Assembly (NCBI GenBank): GCA_013813905.1 | Contig: JACCQX010000144.1 | Span: 1-9,439, forward strand | Direction of reading: 5' to 3' | Origin: Chloroflexota bacterium | GTDB taxonomy: Bacteria > Chloroflexota > Limnocylindria > Limnocylindrales > CSP1-4 | Length of the DNA stretch: 9,439 nt | Shown: positions 1 to 7,166 of the stretch, one piece after another | Layout: every line of letters begins with the position of its first letter | How positions within the stretch are numbered: position 1 is the stretch's first letter | Translations under genes and position numbers: made by a program | The notes under the pieces: model-generated | Databases searched by the model: none | Told to the model about the DNA's origin: nothing | The model's input: only the letters and a program-made list of their open reading frames with translations

Positions 1-117
1 ATGGGCTCGACCGGTTACTCCACCGGTTCGCATGTCCACTTCACGGTCACGGCCGGCCCGCTGCCGAACTATGAACCTGACACCCGCGACCCGCTGCTCT
101 TCCTTCGTCGTCCCTGA
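1..117 (+). CDS. M23 (LytM-type) metallopeptidase, C-terminal fragment
   Basis: Only the last 38 codons are in the window; the 5' part lies upstream. The visible peptide has GSTGYSTGSHVHF at residues 2-14, which matches the end of the M23/LytM peptidase domain (family pattern G-STG-x-STG-x-H-x-H-F). The H-V-H pair at residues 11-13 corresponds to the catalytic and zinc-binding HxH motif. Proteins of this family cleave peptide crosslinks in peptidoglycan outside the cytoplasm. The ATG at position 1 is almost certainly an internal methionine, because a complete domain needs about 90 residues before this motif. The protein ends about 24 residues after the HxH motif, so there is no further C-terminal domain. 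The TGA at 115-117 is 6 bp before the obg start, so the two genes may be co-transcribed. The family call is fairly secure; the specific role (hydrolase or regulator) cannot be told. Confidence 0.78.
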   Translation: MGSTGYSTGSHVHFTVTAGPLPNYEPDTRDPLLFLRRP

Positions 118-123
118 CCGCCC

Positions 124-1422
124 TTGAGGTTCCTGGATCAGGTGTCGCTGACCGCCACGGCCGGTGACGGTGGCGACGGCGCAGCCACCTTTCGGCGCGA
201 GGCACACGTGCCCCGAGGCGGACCCGATGGGGGCGACGGGGGTCGCGGCGGGTCGGTGCACCTGGTGGTCGACCCGGGCTACACCACCTTGGGCGACTAT
301 CGTTTCAAGCATCACTTCCGGGCGCCGGGAGGCGGCAAGGGCGAGCGTTCGCGGCGCCACGGCAAGGCGGGCCGGGACTTGGAGCTGTCGGTGCCGCCCG
401 GCACGGTGGTCTTCGATGATGCCTCCAGCGACCTGCTGGCCGACCTGGTGGCGACCGGGCAGCGTTTGATGATCGCCCGGGGCGGACGAGGCGGTCTGGG
501 CAACACGCACTTCGCCACGTCCACGCACCAAACGCCGCGTCATGCCCAAAAGGGCGAGCCGGGCGAGGAGAAGCGCATCCGTCTGGAGCTGCGCTTGATC
601 GCCGACATCGGGCTGGTCGGTCTGCCCAACGCGGGCAAGAGCACGTTGCTCGGCGCTCTGACACGCGCCGATCCGCGCATCGCCGACTACCCCTTCACTA
701 CGCTCGAGCCCAATCTGGGGGTCCTGGATCTGGAAGCACGAGATCCCGAGGATGTCCGCCGGCCGACCCTCGCGGACCTGCCGGGCCTCATCGAGGGCGC
801 CAGCGACGGTGCCGGCCTGGGGCACGCCTTCCTGCGTCATGTCCAACGGACGCGGGTCCTGGGCCATGTGGTCGACCTGGGAGCACGCGACCCCGAGTAC
901 GACTTCGGCACCATCCGCGAGGAGCTTCGGCTGCATGACGCGGCGCTGCTGGAGAAGCCCACGCTGGTCATCGCCAACAAGCTGGACCTGCCCGGAGCAG
1001 ATGAGAGGCTGGTCACCTTTCGCGCCGCCCGCAAGGCCGAAGGGCTGCCCACCGTCGCCGTCTCGGCACGTGACGGCGTGGGTCTCGAGGAGCTCATCGA
1101 GGCACTGGCCCGGCTGCTGCCGGACGCAGCCACGCTGGGACGTCCGGGGGAGCCGGCCGGTGTCGTGGTGCATCGCTTCCAGGCCACCGATGAGGGCTTC
1201 TCGGTGGAGAAGACGCCCGACGGTTTCCGTGTCCGGGGCCGGCGCATCGAGCGCCTCGCTGCGCAGACGGACTTCGCCCGCGAGGAATCCGCGGAGCGGT
1301 TCCAGCGGGACCTGGCGCGTATGGGTGTGGAGAAGGAACTCGTCCGCGCTGGCGTGGAGGCAGGCGACACCGTCCGCATCGGCACCGCCGAGCTCGAGTG
1401 GGATGGCCTGCCGTGGACTTGA
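124..1422 (+). CDS. obg: Obg-family GTPase (ObgE/CgtA), 50S ribosome assembly
   Basis: This 432-residue protein has the three-domain Obg layout. The glycine-rich Obg fold covers about residues 1-158, with GDGGDGAATFRRE at 14-26. The G domain covers about 159-335: G1 GLPNAGKST 166-174, switch I FTTLEPN 191-197, G3 DLPGLIEGA 218-226, G4 NKLD 285-288 and G5 SA 314-315. A C-terminal OCT domain covers about 345-426. Obg proteins bind GTP/GDP, act in late assembly of the large ribosomal subunit and are linked to stress and (p)ppGpp responses; they are normally essential. The OCT domain is typical of Gram-positive-type Obg. The start is a TTG at 124, chosen because it puts the first strand (MRFLDQVSL) and the GDGGDG motif at the usual distance from the N-terminus. 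There is no clear Shine-Dalgarno sequence, and the upstream stop is 6 bp away, so translation may be coupled to the preceding gene. nadD follows after 18 bp. Confidence 0.96.
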   Translation: MRFLDQVSLTATAGDGGDGAATFRREAHVPRGGPDGGDGGRGGSVHLVVDPGYTTLGDYRFKHHFRAPGGGKGERSRRHGKAGRDLELSVPPGTVVFDDASSDLLADLVATGQRLMIARGGRGGLGNTHFATSTHQTPRHAQKGEPGEEKRIRLELRLIADIGLVGLPNAGKSTLLGALTRADPRIADYPFTTLEPNLGVLDLEARDPEDVRRPTLADLPGLIEGASDGAGLGHAFLRHVQRTRVLGHVVDLGARDPEYDFGTIREELRLHDAALLEKPTLVIANKLDLPGADERLVTFRAARKAEGLPTVAVSARDGVGLEELIEALARLLPDAATLGRPGEPAGVVVHRFQATDEGFSVEKTPDGFRVRGRRIERLAAQTDFAREESAERFQRDLARMGVEKELVRAGVEAGDTVRIGTAELEWDGLPWT

Positions 1423-1440
1423 CCGATCGATAGGCCGGAC

Positions 1441-2097
1441 GTGACGCCAGGGATCGCCCCGGCCCTCTCGCAGGGGACGTGGGGCATCCTGGGCGGCACC
1501 TTCGATCCGATCCATCTGGCGCATCTGGCCATCGCGGAGCAGACGCGGGACGCGCTGGGGTTGCGCGGCGTCCTGTTCCTTCCGGCCGGCCTGCCGCCTC
1601 ACAAGCCGGACCGCATCATCACGGCCGCCAGACACCGCCTGGCCATGGTCGAACTCGCCATCTCGGGCAACCCGACCTTCCATCTCAGCCGCCTCGAGCT
1701 CGATCGCGCCGGGCCCAGCTTCGCGGCTGACACGCTGGAGGATCTGTCGGCGGAACTGCGCGATGCGGCCGAGCGCCTGATCTGGATACTGTCCGCGGAG
1801 GCCCTGCGCGGATTCGCCGGCTGGCATCGGCCGGAGCGCGTGCTGGACCTCTGCCGCCTTGCCGTGGTGCCGCGGCTCGGCTATCGGGCGCTGGGACGGA
1901 GCTGGCTGGCCGAGCATTTCCCCGGACGTGAGGATCGCGTCATCTTCCTGGACGGGCCACAGCTGGGCGACTCCGCCTCAGCGATCCGACGGCTGGTAGG
2001 GGAGGGCCGGTCGATCCGTTACCTGGTGCCCGATGCGGTCGCGCGCTACATCAACGACCATCACCTGTACCCGCCGGAGCTGTGGGCGAAGAACTGA
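1441..2097 (+). CDS. nadD: Nicotinate-nucleotide adenylyltransferase
   Basis: This 218-residue cytoplasmic enzyme is expected to transfer AMP from ATP to nicotinate mononucleotide, giving deamido-NAD in NAD biosynthesis. The nucleotidyltransferase signature GGTFDPIHLAH is at residues 18-28, followed by LPPHK at 51-55, SRLELDRAGPSF at 83-94 and the WHRPE segment at 128-132. The second nucleotide-binding motif appears as SASAIR (178-183), a variant of the usual ISSTxIR. The residue after the pre-WHR beta strand is SAEAL instead of the common GADAL. The length is normal for the family. The GTG at 1441 is the best start: no in-frame start lies closer to the motif, and it leaves a leader of about 16 residues. 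The Shine-Dalgarno sequence is weak. The stop codon (2095-2097) is embedded in the Shine-Dalgarno sequence of rsfS. In many Gram-positive bacteria nadD is followed by yqeK and rsfS; here yqeK is absent from this position. Confidence 0.93.
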   Translation: MTPGIAPALSQGTWGILGGTFDPIHLAHLAIAEQTRDALGLRGVLFLPAGLPPHKPDRIITAARHRLAMVELAISGNPTFHLSRLELDRAGPSFAADTLEDLSAELRDAAERLIWILSAEALRGFAGWHRPERVLDLCRLAVVPRLGYRALGRSWLAEHFPGREDRVIFLDGPQLGDSASAIRRLVGEGRSIRYLVPDAVARYINDHHLYPPELWAKN

Positions 2098-2102
2098 GGA
2101 GG
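2096..2102 (+). promoter_or_regulatory. Shine-Dalgarno sequence fixing the rsfS start
   Basis: GAGGAGG overlaps the nadD stop codon and lies 11 bases before the GTG at 2114. It is the strongest ribosome-binding site on the plus strand here. It argues for the GTG start over an upstream in-frame ATG at 2033, which would place 27 codons inside nadD. The overlap with the nadD stop also suggests translational coupling between the two genes. Confidence 0.8.
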
Positions 2103-2113
2103 TATCAGCGTCC

Positions 2114-2692
2114 GTGACCGACGAACCGACCGCCAAGGCCGCTCAGCGCCGCCGGCGTGCTGCCACGCGGGCGACCGACCCCGACGCCGCACGGCCCGAC
2201 GCCGAGGCTTCGCGGTTCGACGCCGACGGGGTGGCGCTGGCACCGACATCGGCAGGCCGCAGGCCGGGTCTGCCTGCCCGCGACCGGCGCGCGACCCTGC
2301 CTGTCGAGGCGGTCGGTGAGCCGAGCACGACGGAACGCGATCAGGCAACGGAGGCGCTGGAGCTTGCACATCGGATCGTCGAGCTGGCCGCGGACCGCAA
2401 GGCGGCCGACATCGTCCTGCTCTCGGTGGCCGAGATGACCACGCTGACCGACTATTTCGTGATCTGCTCCGGCGGCTCGGATCGTCAGCTGGGCGCTGTC
2501 GCTGACGGCATCGTGGAAGGCACGAAGGCGCAGGGCGTGCTGCCCATCGGGCGGGAGGGTGCTGCTGATGCCCACTGGCTGCTGATCGACTATGGCTCGG
2601 TCATCGTCCACGTGATGGCCTGGCCTGAGCGTGACTTCTACGCCCTGGAGAAGCTCTGGTCCGAGGCTCCGCTGCTGTTGCGCATCCAGTAG
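2114..2692 (+). CDS. rsfS: Ribosomal silencing factor RsfS (YbeB/Iojap) with long N-terminal extension
   Basis: The C-terminal part (about residues 79-192 of 192) is a complete RsfS domain. It shows LTDYFVICSG at 111-120, the segment W-L-x-x-DYG-x-VIVHV at 155-167 and DFYALEKLW at 174-182. RsfS binds ribosomal protein uL14 on the 50S subunit and blocks joining of the subunits when nutrients are short. The first 75 or so residues are rich in Arg, Ala, Asp and Pro and look disordered; family members are usually only 105-130 residues, so this extension is unusual. The GTG at 2114 is chosen for its GAGGAGG ribosome-binding site. An ATG at 2033 is in frame but would lie inside nadD. A start close to the domain, near codon 75, lacks support. 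The gene ends 37 bp from the convergent holA stop, and I see no convincing terminator hairpin in that gap. Confidence 0.92.
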   Translation: MTDEPTAKAAQRRRRAATRATDPDAARPDAEASRFDADGVALAPTSAGRRPGLPARDRRATLPVEAVGEPSTTERDQATEALELAHRIVELAADRKAADIVLLSVAEMTTLTDYFVICSGGSDRQLGAVADGIVEGTKAQGVLPIGREGAADAHWLLIDYGSVIVHVMAWPERDFYALEKLWSEAPLLLRIQ

Positions 2693-2729
2693 ACCTGGGC
2701 TGCGGACGGCATCCCTCGCGCCGGCAAGA

Positions 2730-3833
2730 TCAGCCGGTCGATGACAGAGACTCGGCCAGCCATTGCTGCAGGCGGAGCCATGTCCGCGGGTCGGACGCCT
2801 GGCGGGTAGACCCGTCGGTGGCGATGCCCTTCGACGCCAGATCCAGCTCGAGCAGTCCGTCCAGGGCACGTTCCAGCCCGGCTGCGCTCCACTGACGCGC
2901 CTGCTCCTCCAGCTTCTGGGCACGAAAGGGCTGGACCTTCATCTCGCGCACCAGGGCCCCGCCACGGATGCCCGTATCCACGTGCTCGCGCACGATGACC
3001 AGCTCACGCAGACGTCGATGCAGCTGCGCCACGAGTACCTGGACGGGCGTGGCATCGGCCAGGAGTCGCTCCGCGAGCGTCGCCGCTTCACGCACGCGTC
3101 GGGCGCCGACTGCATCGAGGAAGGCCCACGTCGAGCCCGGGACCGCCTCGGGCACCAGCTCCGCGATGTCCTCTCGGGCGATCGTGCCACCGGGTCGATA
3201 GAGCGACAGCTTCTGCAGCTCCCCGTCCACCAGCTCCGTCTGGCGGCGACGGTCCACGTCCGACTCGCGCACGTAGGCTCCGACCCGCTCAGCAAGCAGC
3301 CGCGCGGCGCCCTGGCCCATCTCGATGCCAAGCTCCCGCCCGCGGACCATGATCCAGGCCTCCATCCGCTCGCGGGTGGGGACGGGGAAGACGCGCACGA
3401 CGCCACCGGCCGATGTCACGGCCTTGTGCAGGATCTCCGCGCCAGCGCTGGCTCGGCTTGGGCCGGAACCGGCCAGCTCGCACAGGCACAAGCCGTTGCC
3501 AGGCGGGACGCCCGCGATGACGGAGAGCAGTCGCGCACGGGCGGTGCCTTCACGCACCAGGGCGCCCGGTTGGCGCACCACGACGAGGGTCCCGCCGCCG
3601 AACAAGGGGGCCGTGGCCAGCCGTTGCTCGATCTCGGTCAGCAGCCGATCCCGGCGGCGTGCCGCCGAGCCGCCGGCATCGTCCCCTGCGGCGTCGTCGT
3701 CGCCTCCGGTTCGCCAGATCACGAGCGGCACCCCGTCCGTGCCGAGGGAGGCGGCGAAATCCTTGACGGCGCGCTCCATGCCATAGGCGTCCTCGCCCTG
3801 GAAGAGGGCCACGGAAGCCGCTCCCGGGCTCAT
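2730..3833 (-). CDS. holA: DNA polymerase III delta subunit (clamp loader)
   Basis: This 367-residue protein fits HolA in length and domain order. An N-terminal P-loop-like domain (about 1-145) begins with the family pattern ALFQGEDAYGMERAVKDF (residues 9-26). A middle helical bundle contains SDVDRRRQTELVDGELQKLSL (191-211). The C-terminal collar domain runs from about 234 to 362, with FLDAVGARR-x-REA, the QPFRAQKLEEQAR segment (301-313) and the final LELDLASKG helix (328-336). As in other delta subunits, the P-loop is degenerate. Delta opens the beta sliding clamp during replication. A Gly/Asp-rich stretch at 43-55 is probably a surface loop. The start at 3833 is supported by an ATGA overlap with the stop of the upstream HD gene, which implies translational coupling; the open frame extends further to 3926 but without family similarity. 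It is the last gene of the minus-strand comEA-comEC-HD-holA run. Confidence 0.9.
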   Translation of the reverse strand: MSPGAASVALFQGEDAYGMERAVKDFAASLGTDGVPLVIWRTGGDDDAAGDDAGGSAARRRDRLLTEIEQRLATAPLFGGGTLVVVRQPGALVREGTARARLLSVIAGVPPGNGLCLCELAGSGPSRASAGAEILHKAVTSAGGVVRVFPVPTRERMEAWIMVRGRELGIEMGQGAARLLAERVGAYVRESDVDRRRQTELVDGELQKLSLYRPGGTIAREDIAELVPEAVPGSTWAFLDAVGARRVREAATLAERLLADATPVQVLVAQLHRRLRELVIVREHVDTGIRGGALVREMKVQPFRAQKLEEQARQWSAAGLERALDGLLELDLASKGIATDGSTRQASDPRTWLRLQQWLAESLSSTG

Positions 3834-4423
3834 GGCCGGCCCTGTTCGCCGCGAGCGCGTGCCAGGGCTGCCCGCACCCAGGGTAGGCGTCGGACCTGGT
3901 GCGGAGAGATGCCCGCGGCCGAGCACACGTCTCGCTCCAGACGATCCGCCCGCGCGCGCGCCCGACCAACGCCGGGGTACCGTTCCGCCCAGCGAGCGAA
4001 GCGCCGGTCGAGTGACTCGAGGCGCTGTGAGGCGCGCTTGTCGGCATAGGCCACGATGCGCTCCTCGCGGCTGGCGAACGACGCCCAGCGCCCGTAGCGC
4101 GACTCATCGCTCAGTCGTGTCACGGGGTGATTGGCCACCGGTCGAGAAAGCTCCTCGTATCCCTGATCCGTGAGCCAGCGTGCTCCCGCATCACCGTGAC
4201 CAAGCCGCTTGAGGGGATGGTTCGGCGGCAACAGCTTGTCCATGTCGTGGAGGAGGGCCGCGCTCTCGACGATCCGGCGGTCCACGTCGATACCACGCGT
4301 CGCGATGCGGCCGGCGAGGAAGGCGGCGATCTCGGCCACGGCCGACGAATGCGTCAAGAGCCAGTCGGGCGGATCCAGCCCGTCCAGTAGCGCCGCGGCC
4401 TCGAGCCGTGTTGGGATGGCCAT
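3830..4423 (-). CDS. HD-domain phosphohydrolase, possibly YqeK-like
   Basis: This 197-residue cytoplasmic protein belongs to the HD superfamily. The metal-binding residues are visible in order: H25 (LLTHSSAVAEIAAFLA), H59-D60 (ESAALLHDMDK), candidate histidines H76 and H99 in GHGDAG and ANHP, and the last Asp at D128 (RIVAYADKR). The family hydrolyses phosphate esters of nucleotides or nucleotide signals. The spacing and the GHGDAGARWL segment recall YqeK, a diadenosine tetraphosphate hydrolase, and yqeK normally sits with nadD and rsfS, but the substrate cannot be decided from sequence. The ATG at 4423 starts the protein just before the HD fold. No Shine-Dalgarno is visible; a -10-like TACGAT lies 7 bases upstream, so leaderless translation is possible. 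The last four bases overlap the holA start (ATGA). Its first 233 bp overlap the open 3' end of comEC in another frame. Confidence 0.82.
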   Translation of the reverse strand: MAIPTRLEAAALLDGLDPPDWLLTHSSAVAEIAAFLAGRIATRGIDVDRRIVESAALLHDMDKLLPPNHPLKRLGHGDAGARWLTDQGYEELSRPVANHPVTRLSDESRYGRWASFASREERIVAYADKRASQRLESLDRRFARWAERYPGVGRARARADRLERDVCSAAGISPHQVRRLPWVRAALARARGEQGRP

Positions 4424-7154
4424 GCGATCGATCGTAGCAAGGCAGCTCGGTTCGGGAAGGCGGGGTCGTGGCCGGCCATGGACCCGGGCGTGCCGGATCC
4501 TCACCAGCGGGGGCGCGTCCGGCGGGCCGTCCACGTGCTGGCCGGGTGGCCGCGCTGGAGAGCTTCGTTGCGGTGGCAGCGGGCATGGCGCACAGGAAGG
4601 GCCGCGGCACTGGGAGGCGTGCCGATGCGATCGCATCGGTCAGGAACGGCGGAGCAGGCACCGACAGCCGGGCATCGTCCGGGATGAGGGGGGCGCGCAC
4701 CGCCACACGGCCGCCGGTGGTCGCCAGCCGCAGATCGCGGCCATCCGTCGAGACCTCGATGCTTCCGTCGATGTCCGTCCGCGCCACTCGCGCGCCGGCC
4801 GACGTCAGCCGCTCGATGGTCTCCGGCGCTGGATGACCGTAGGGATTGCCCGTGCCCGCGCTGACCAGCGCGATTCGCGGCTGGAGCGCGGTGAGGAATG
4901 CCGGGGTGGTCGCCGACCGACTGCCGTGATGCGCCACCTTGAGCACATCGAGCGGACCGCTCGCCGCCAGGCCATCCCGCAGGAGATGGGGGTCGATGTC
5001 CCGCTCCATGTCACCGGTGAGCAGCATCCGCCGCTGCCCGTATCGGATGTCGAGGACCACGGAAACGTTATTGATGCTCCGGCCCTCGTCCGGCGGATGG
5101 AGCGGTACCTCACCCGCACGCGGCCAGAGGACGCGCACCGCGACACCGTCGAGGCTGAGGGAGTCACCCGCCGCCAGCAGCACCCGGCGCGTGGAGGATC
5201 TCGCCAGGGCTTGCCTGAATGCTCGATCGCCGGGCCCAGCGCCGACCATGCCTGGTTCGGCGACCACCGGCACGCGGTAGCGCTCCAGCAGCAAGGGCAG
5301 ACCAGCCACGTGGTCCTCGTGGGGGTGCGTCAGCAGGGCAAGGTCCAGCCTCCGATCCCAGGCAGGGATACGTTCATCGAGCAGGGCCAGGAGCCGGTCG
5401 GGATCAGGCCCGCCGTCGACCAGCATGCGCGCGCCTCGTGGACCCTCGACGAGCACGGCGTCCCCCTGGCCGACGTCCAGGACCGTGACCCGCAGACGGC
5501 CGTCAGCCTGCCCGCTGGCCAGGGAGCCGGCCGCCAGAAGTAGCGCCACGCCCGTCGCCGCGACGACCAGCGTGGTGCGACGGGCCATCGTCGCCTCTCC
5601 TCGGGTGCGGGCTGATCCACCGACCACGACCCTGGGTCCTGGCGTGGTGCGGGCCGAGCCGCGGAGACCCTGGCGGAGGCGTCTCCAGAGCGACCGTCCA
5701 CGCGACGTGCCCCCCAGCAGGAGCAGCAGCGCCGTAGCGGCTGCGGCAACGAGTCCGGCCGGCTCGGGCAGTTCCAGACTCGCGAAGGGAAGGGTCGAGG
5801 CGACCCGGCCGACGGCGATCATGGCGCCGAGCAGCAGTGACGCGGCCAGCACGACGGGAGCGACGAACAGTGCGGGCAACCCCAGGGTCACCAGGAGGCC
5901 AGCGATCATGCCCAGCAGGCAGGCCAGCATGACCGGCGCGATGATAGGCGCCACCACCAGGTTGGCCAGGGGCGCCACGAGGGAGACCCGGCCGAAGTGC
6001 AGCAGCACCAGCGGCAATGTGGCGGCCTGAGCAGCCAGCGAGACACCGAGCGACTCGACCAGCCAGCCGGGCACCCGAGACGGCAGGCGATCGCGCAACC
6101 ACGCGGTCAGAGGCGTGCCCCAGGCCAGCAAGCCGGCGGTGGCCGCCACGGACAGCCGGAAGCCCACGTCCTCCACGATGGCGGGATCGGCCACGATCAT
6201 GCCGAAGGCCGCCAGCCCAAGCGCACCTGCCGCTCCGCCACGTCTGCCCGACTCGCCCGCGAGGAGGCAGATCGAGCCCATGGCGGCAGCGCGCACGACG
6301 CTGGGCGATGCGCCGGCGAGCAAGGTGTACGCGCCGATGGCGAGCAGCACGGCGATCGTTCGTTGGCGCCGCGGCAGCCAGCGCAATAGGGCCACCATCA
6401 CTGCTCCGACCAGGGCGATGTTCCAGCCGCTGATGGCCACCACATGACTGAGCCCGGAGGTCACGAAGTCGGCCGCCACGGTCCGGTCGACCTGGTCGCG
6501 CAGCCCGATGAGGATGCCCGCGGCAAGTCCCGCCTGCGGTGCCGGCAGCGCCCGTGCCAGAAGGTCCCCGCCGCCCCGCCGCAGGCCCTCCCACTCGGCG
6601 ATGGGTCCCGTGGAGGGCAAGCGCTCGGCCGACCTCAGGCGCACCGTCGCCACGGCACCACTGCGTGCGAGGAACTCCCCGAACCCTTCGTCCTGAGGGG
6701 CGGGCTCGAGTCGCGCCGAGAAGGCGATGCGGTCCGTGGGAACGTACGGTGGATAGCGCGGCAGCCAGGCATAGACGCGCCAGTTGGAGCCGCTGCCATC
6801 GGACGCGGCCAGCATGGCCCGCTGCATGCCTTCCGCCGTGGACCCGACGGTGAGGACATCCGCTTGCCAGGCTCGCTCATCGAAGGGCGGCGCGCCAGCC
6901 GGACCAGTCGGGCTCAGGTACGCGCCCAGAGCGAGTCGCGCCACGACGATGGCGGCCCCGATGGCGGCGGCGACGGCAGCCGCCCATGACGGCCTCGTGG
7001 GCGCCGGCCGCTGATGGCCGGCCATGACCAGAGCCGCAGCGATGACCAAGAGGCAGGCCGCCAGACCCAAGCCGATGCCGGGTGTCGCCGACAGGAACGG
7101 GGCGCAGACTCCGGCGGTCACGCCGCCGACGGCCAGCCAAGCCGCACGGGGCAT
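4191..7154 (-). CDS. comEC: Competence DNA channel ComEC/Rec2 (3' end anomalous)
   Basis: ComEC is the inner-membrane protein that passes single-stranded DNA into the cell during natural transformation. The 987-codon frame contains N-terminal membrane helices and an OB-fold-like DUF4131 region (about 1-185). A multi-pass Competence domain follows (about 200-482, signature SGLSHVVAISGWN at 233-245), then a linker, one more membrane segment (about 527-547) and a metallo-beta-lactamase-fold domain (about 553-810). The MBL metal ligands look intact: HPHEDH at 610-615, D715 in LLTGDM, and AHHGS at 741-745, which favours an active nuclease-like domain. The ATG at 7154 has GGAGG (7161-7165) 6 bases upstream, partly joined to the comEA stop. 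Recognisable ComEC sequence ends near residue 815 (about 4710). The remaining 170 or so residues are Arg/Pro/Ala-rich, resemble no domain, and overlap the HD gene by 233 bp, so the true end may be earlier (frameshift or lost stop). Confidence 0.9.
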   Translation of the reverse strand: MPRAAWLAVGGVTAGVCAPFLSATPGIGLGLAACLLVIAAALVMAGHQRPAPTRPSWAAAVAAAIGAAIVVARLALGAYLSPTGPAGAPPFDERAWQADVLTVGSTAEGMQRAMLAASDGSGSNWRVYAWLPRYPPYVPTDRIAFSARLEPAPQDEGFGEFLARSGAVATVRLRSAERLPSTGPIAEWEGLRRGGGDLLARALPAPQAGLAAGILIGLRDQVDRTVAADFVTSGLSHVVAISGWNIALVGAVMVALLRWLPRRQRTIAVLLAIGAYTLLAGASPSVVRAAAMGSICLLAGESGRRGGAAGALGLAAFGMIVADPAIVEDVGFRLSVAATAGLLAWGTPLTAWLRDRLPSRVPGWLVESLGVSLAAQAATLPLVLLHFGRVSLVAPLANLVVAPIIAPVMLACLLGMIAGLLVTLGLPALFVAPVVLAASLLLGAMIAVGRVASTLPFASLELPEPAGLVAAAATALLLLLGGTSRGRSLWRRLRQGLRGSARTTPGPRVVVGGSARTRGEATMARRTTLVVAATGVALLLAAGSLASGQADGRLRVTVLDVGQGDAVLVEGPRGARMLVDGGPDPDRLLALLDERIPAWDRRLDLALLTHPHEDHVAGLPLLLERYRVPVVAEPGMVGAGPGDRAFRQALARSSTRRVLLAAGDSLSLDGVAVRVLWPRAGEVPLHPPDEGRSINNVSVVLDIRYGQRRMLLTGDMERDIDPHLLRDGLAASGPLDVLKVAHHGSRSATTPAFLTALQPRIALVSAGTGNPYGHPAPETIERLTSAGARVARTDIDGSIEVSTDGRDLRLATTGGRVAVRAPLIPDDARLSVPAPPFLTDAIASARLPVPRPFLCAMPAATATKLSSAATRPARGRPAGRAPAGEDPARPGPWPATTPPSRTELPCYDRSHGHPNTARGRGATGRAGSARLALDAFVGRGRDRRLPRRPHRDAWYRRGPPDRRERGPPPRHGQAVAAEPSPQAAWSR
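4431..4436 (-). promoter_or_regulatory. Candidate -10 element for leaderless HD gene
   Basis: The minus strand reads TACGAT ending 7 bases before the ATG at 4423. A TAnnnT box at that distance is the usual layout of leaderless genes in GC-rich bacteria, where transcription starts on the start codon itself. The lack of any Shine-Dalgarno sequence before this ATG fits. There is no good -35 hexamer. This is suggestive only. Confidence 0.3.
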
Positions 7155-7160
7155 CAGCAG

Positions 7161-7165
7161 CCTCC
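7161..7165 (-). promoter_or_regulatory. Shine-Dalgarno sequence of comEC
   Basis: The minus strand reads GGAGG 6 bases before the comEC ATG (7154) and directly after the comEA stop codon (7169-7167). It fixes the comEC start and indicates that comEA and comEC are read from one transcript. Confidence 0.8.
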
Positions 7166-7166
7166 G

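Noticed and set aside
2033..2113. In-frame ATG at 2033 as rsfS start
   Set aside because: It would overlap nadD by 65 bp and ignore the strong GAGGAGG before the GTG at 2114.
2693..2729. Bidirectional terminator between rsfS and holA
   Set aside because: The 37-bp gap has no clear stem with a T-run on either strand.
3834..3926. Longer holA N-terminus starting at 3926
   Set aside because: The added 31 residues lie inside the HD gene and have no family similarity; the ATGA overlap at 3833 is the natural start.
2763..4049. Long plus-strand open frame of 428 codons opposite holA and the HD gene
   Set aside because: It lies antisense to holA and the HD gene. Its translation shows no domain and reflects GC-rich third positions of the real genes.
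4209..5543. Plus-strand open frame of 444 codons opposite comEC and the HD gene
   Set aside because: It has no domain and no RBS, and it overlaps the well-supported MBL domain on the other strand.
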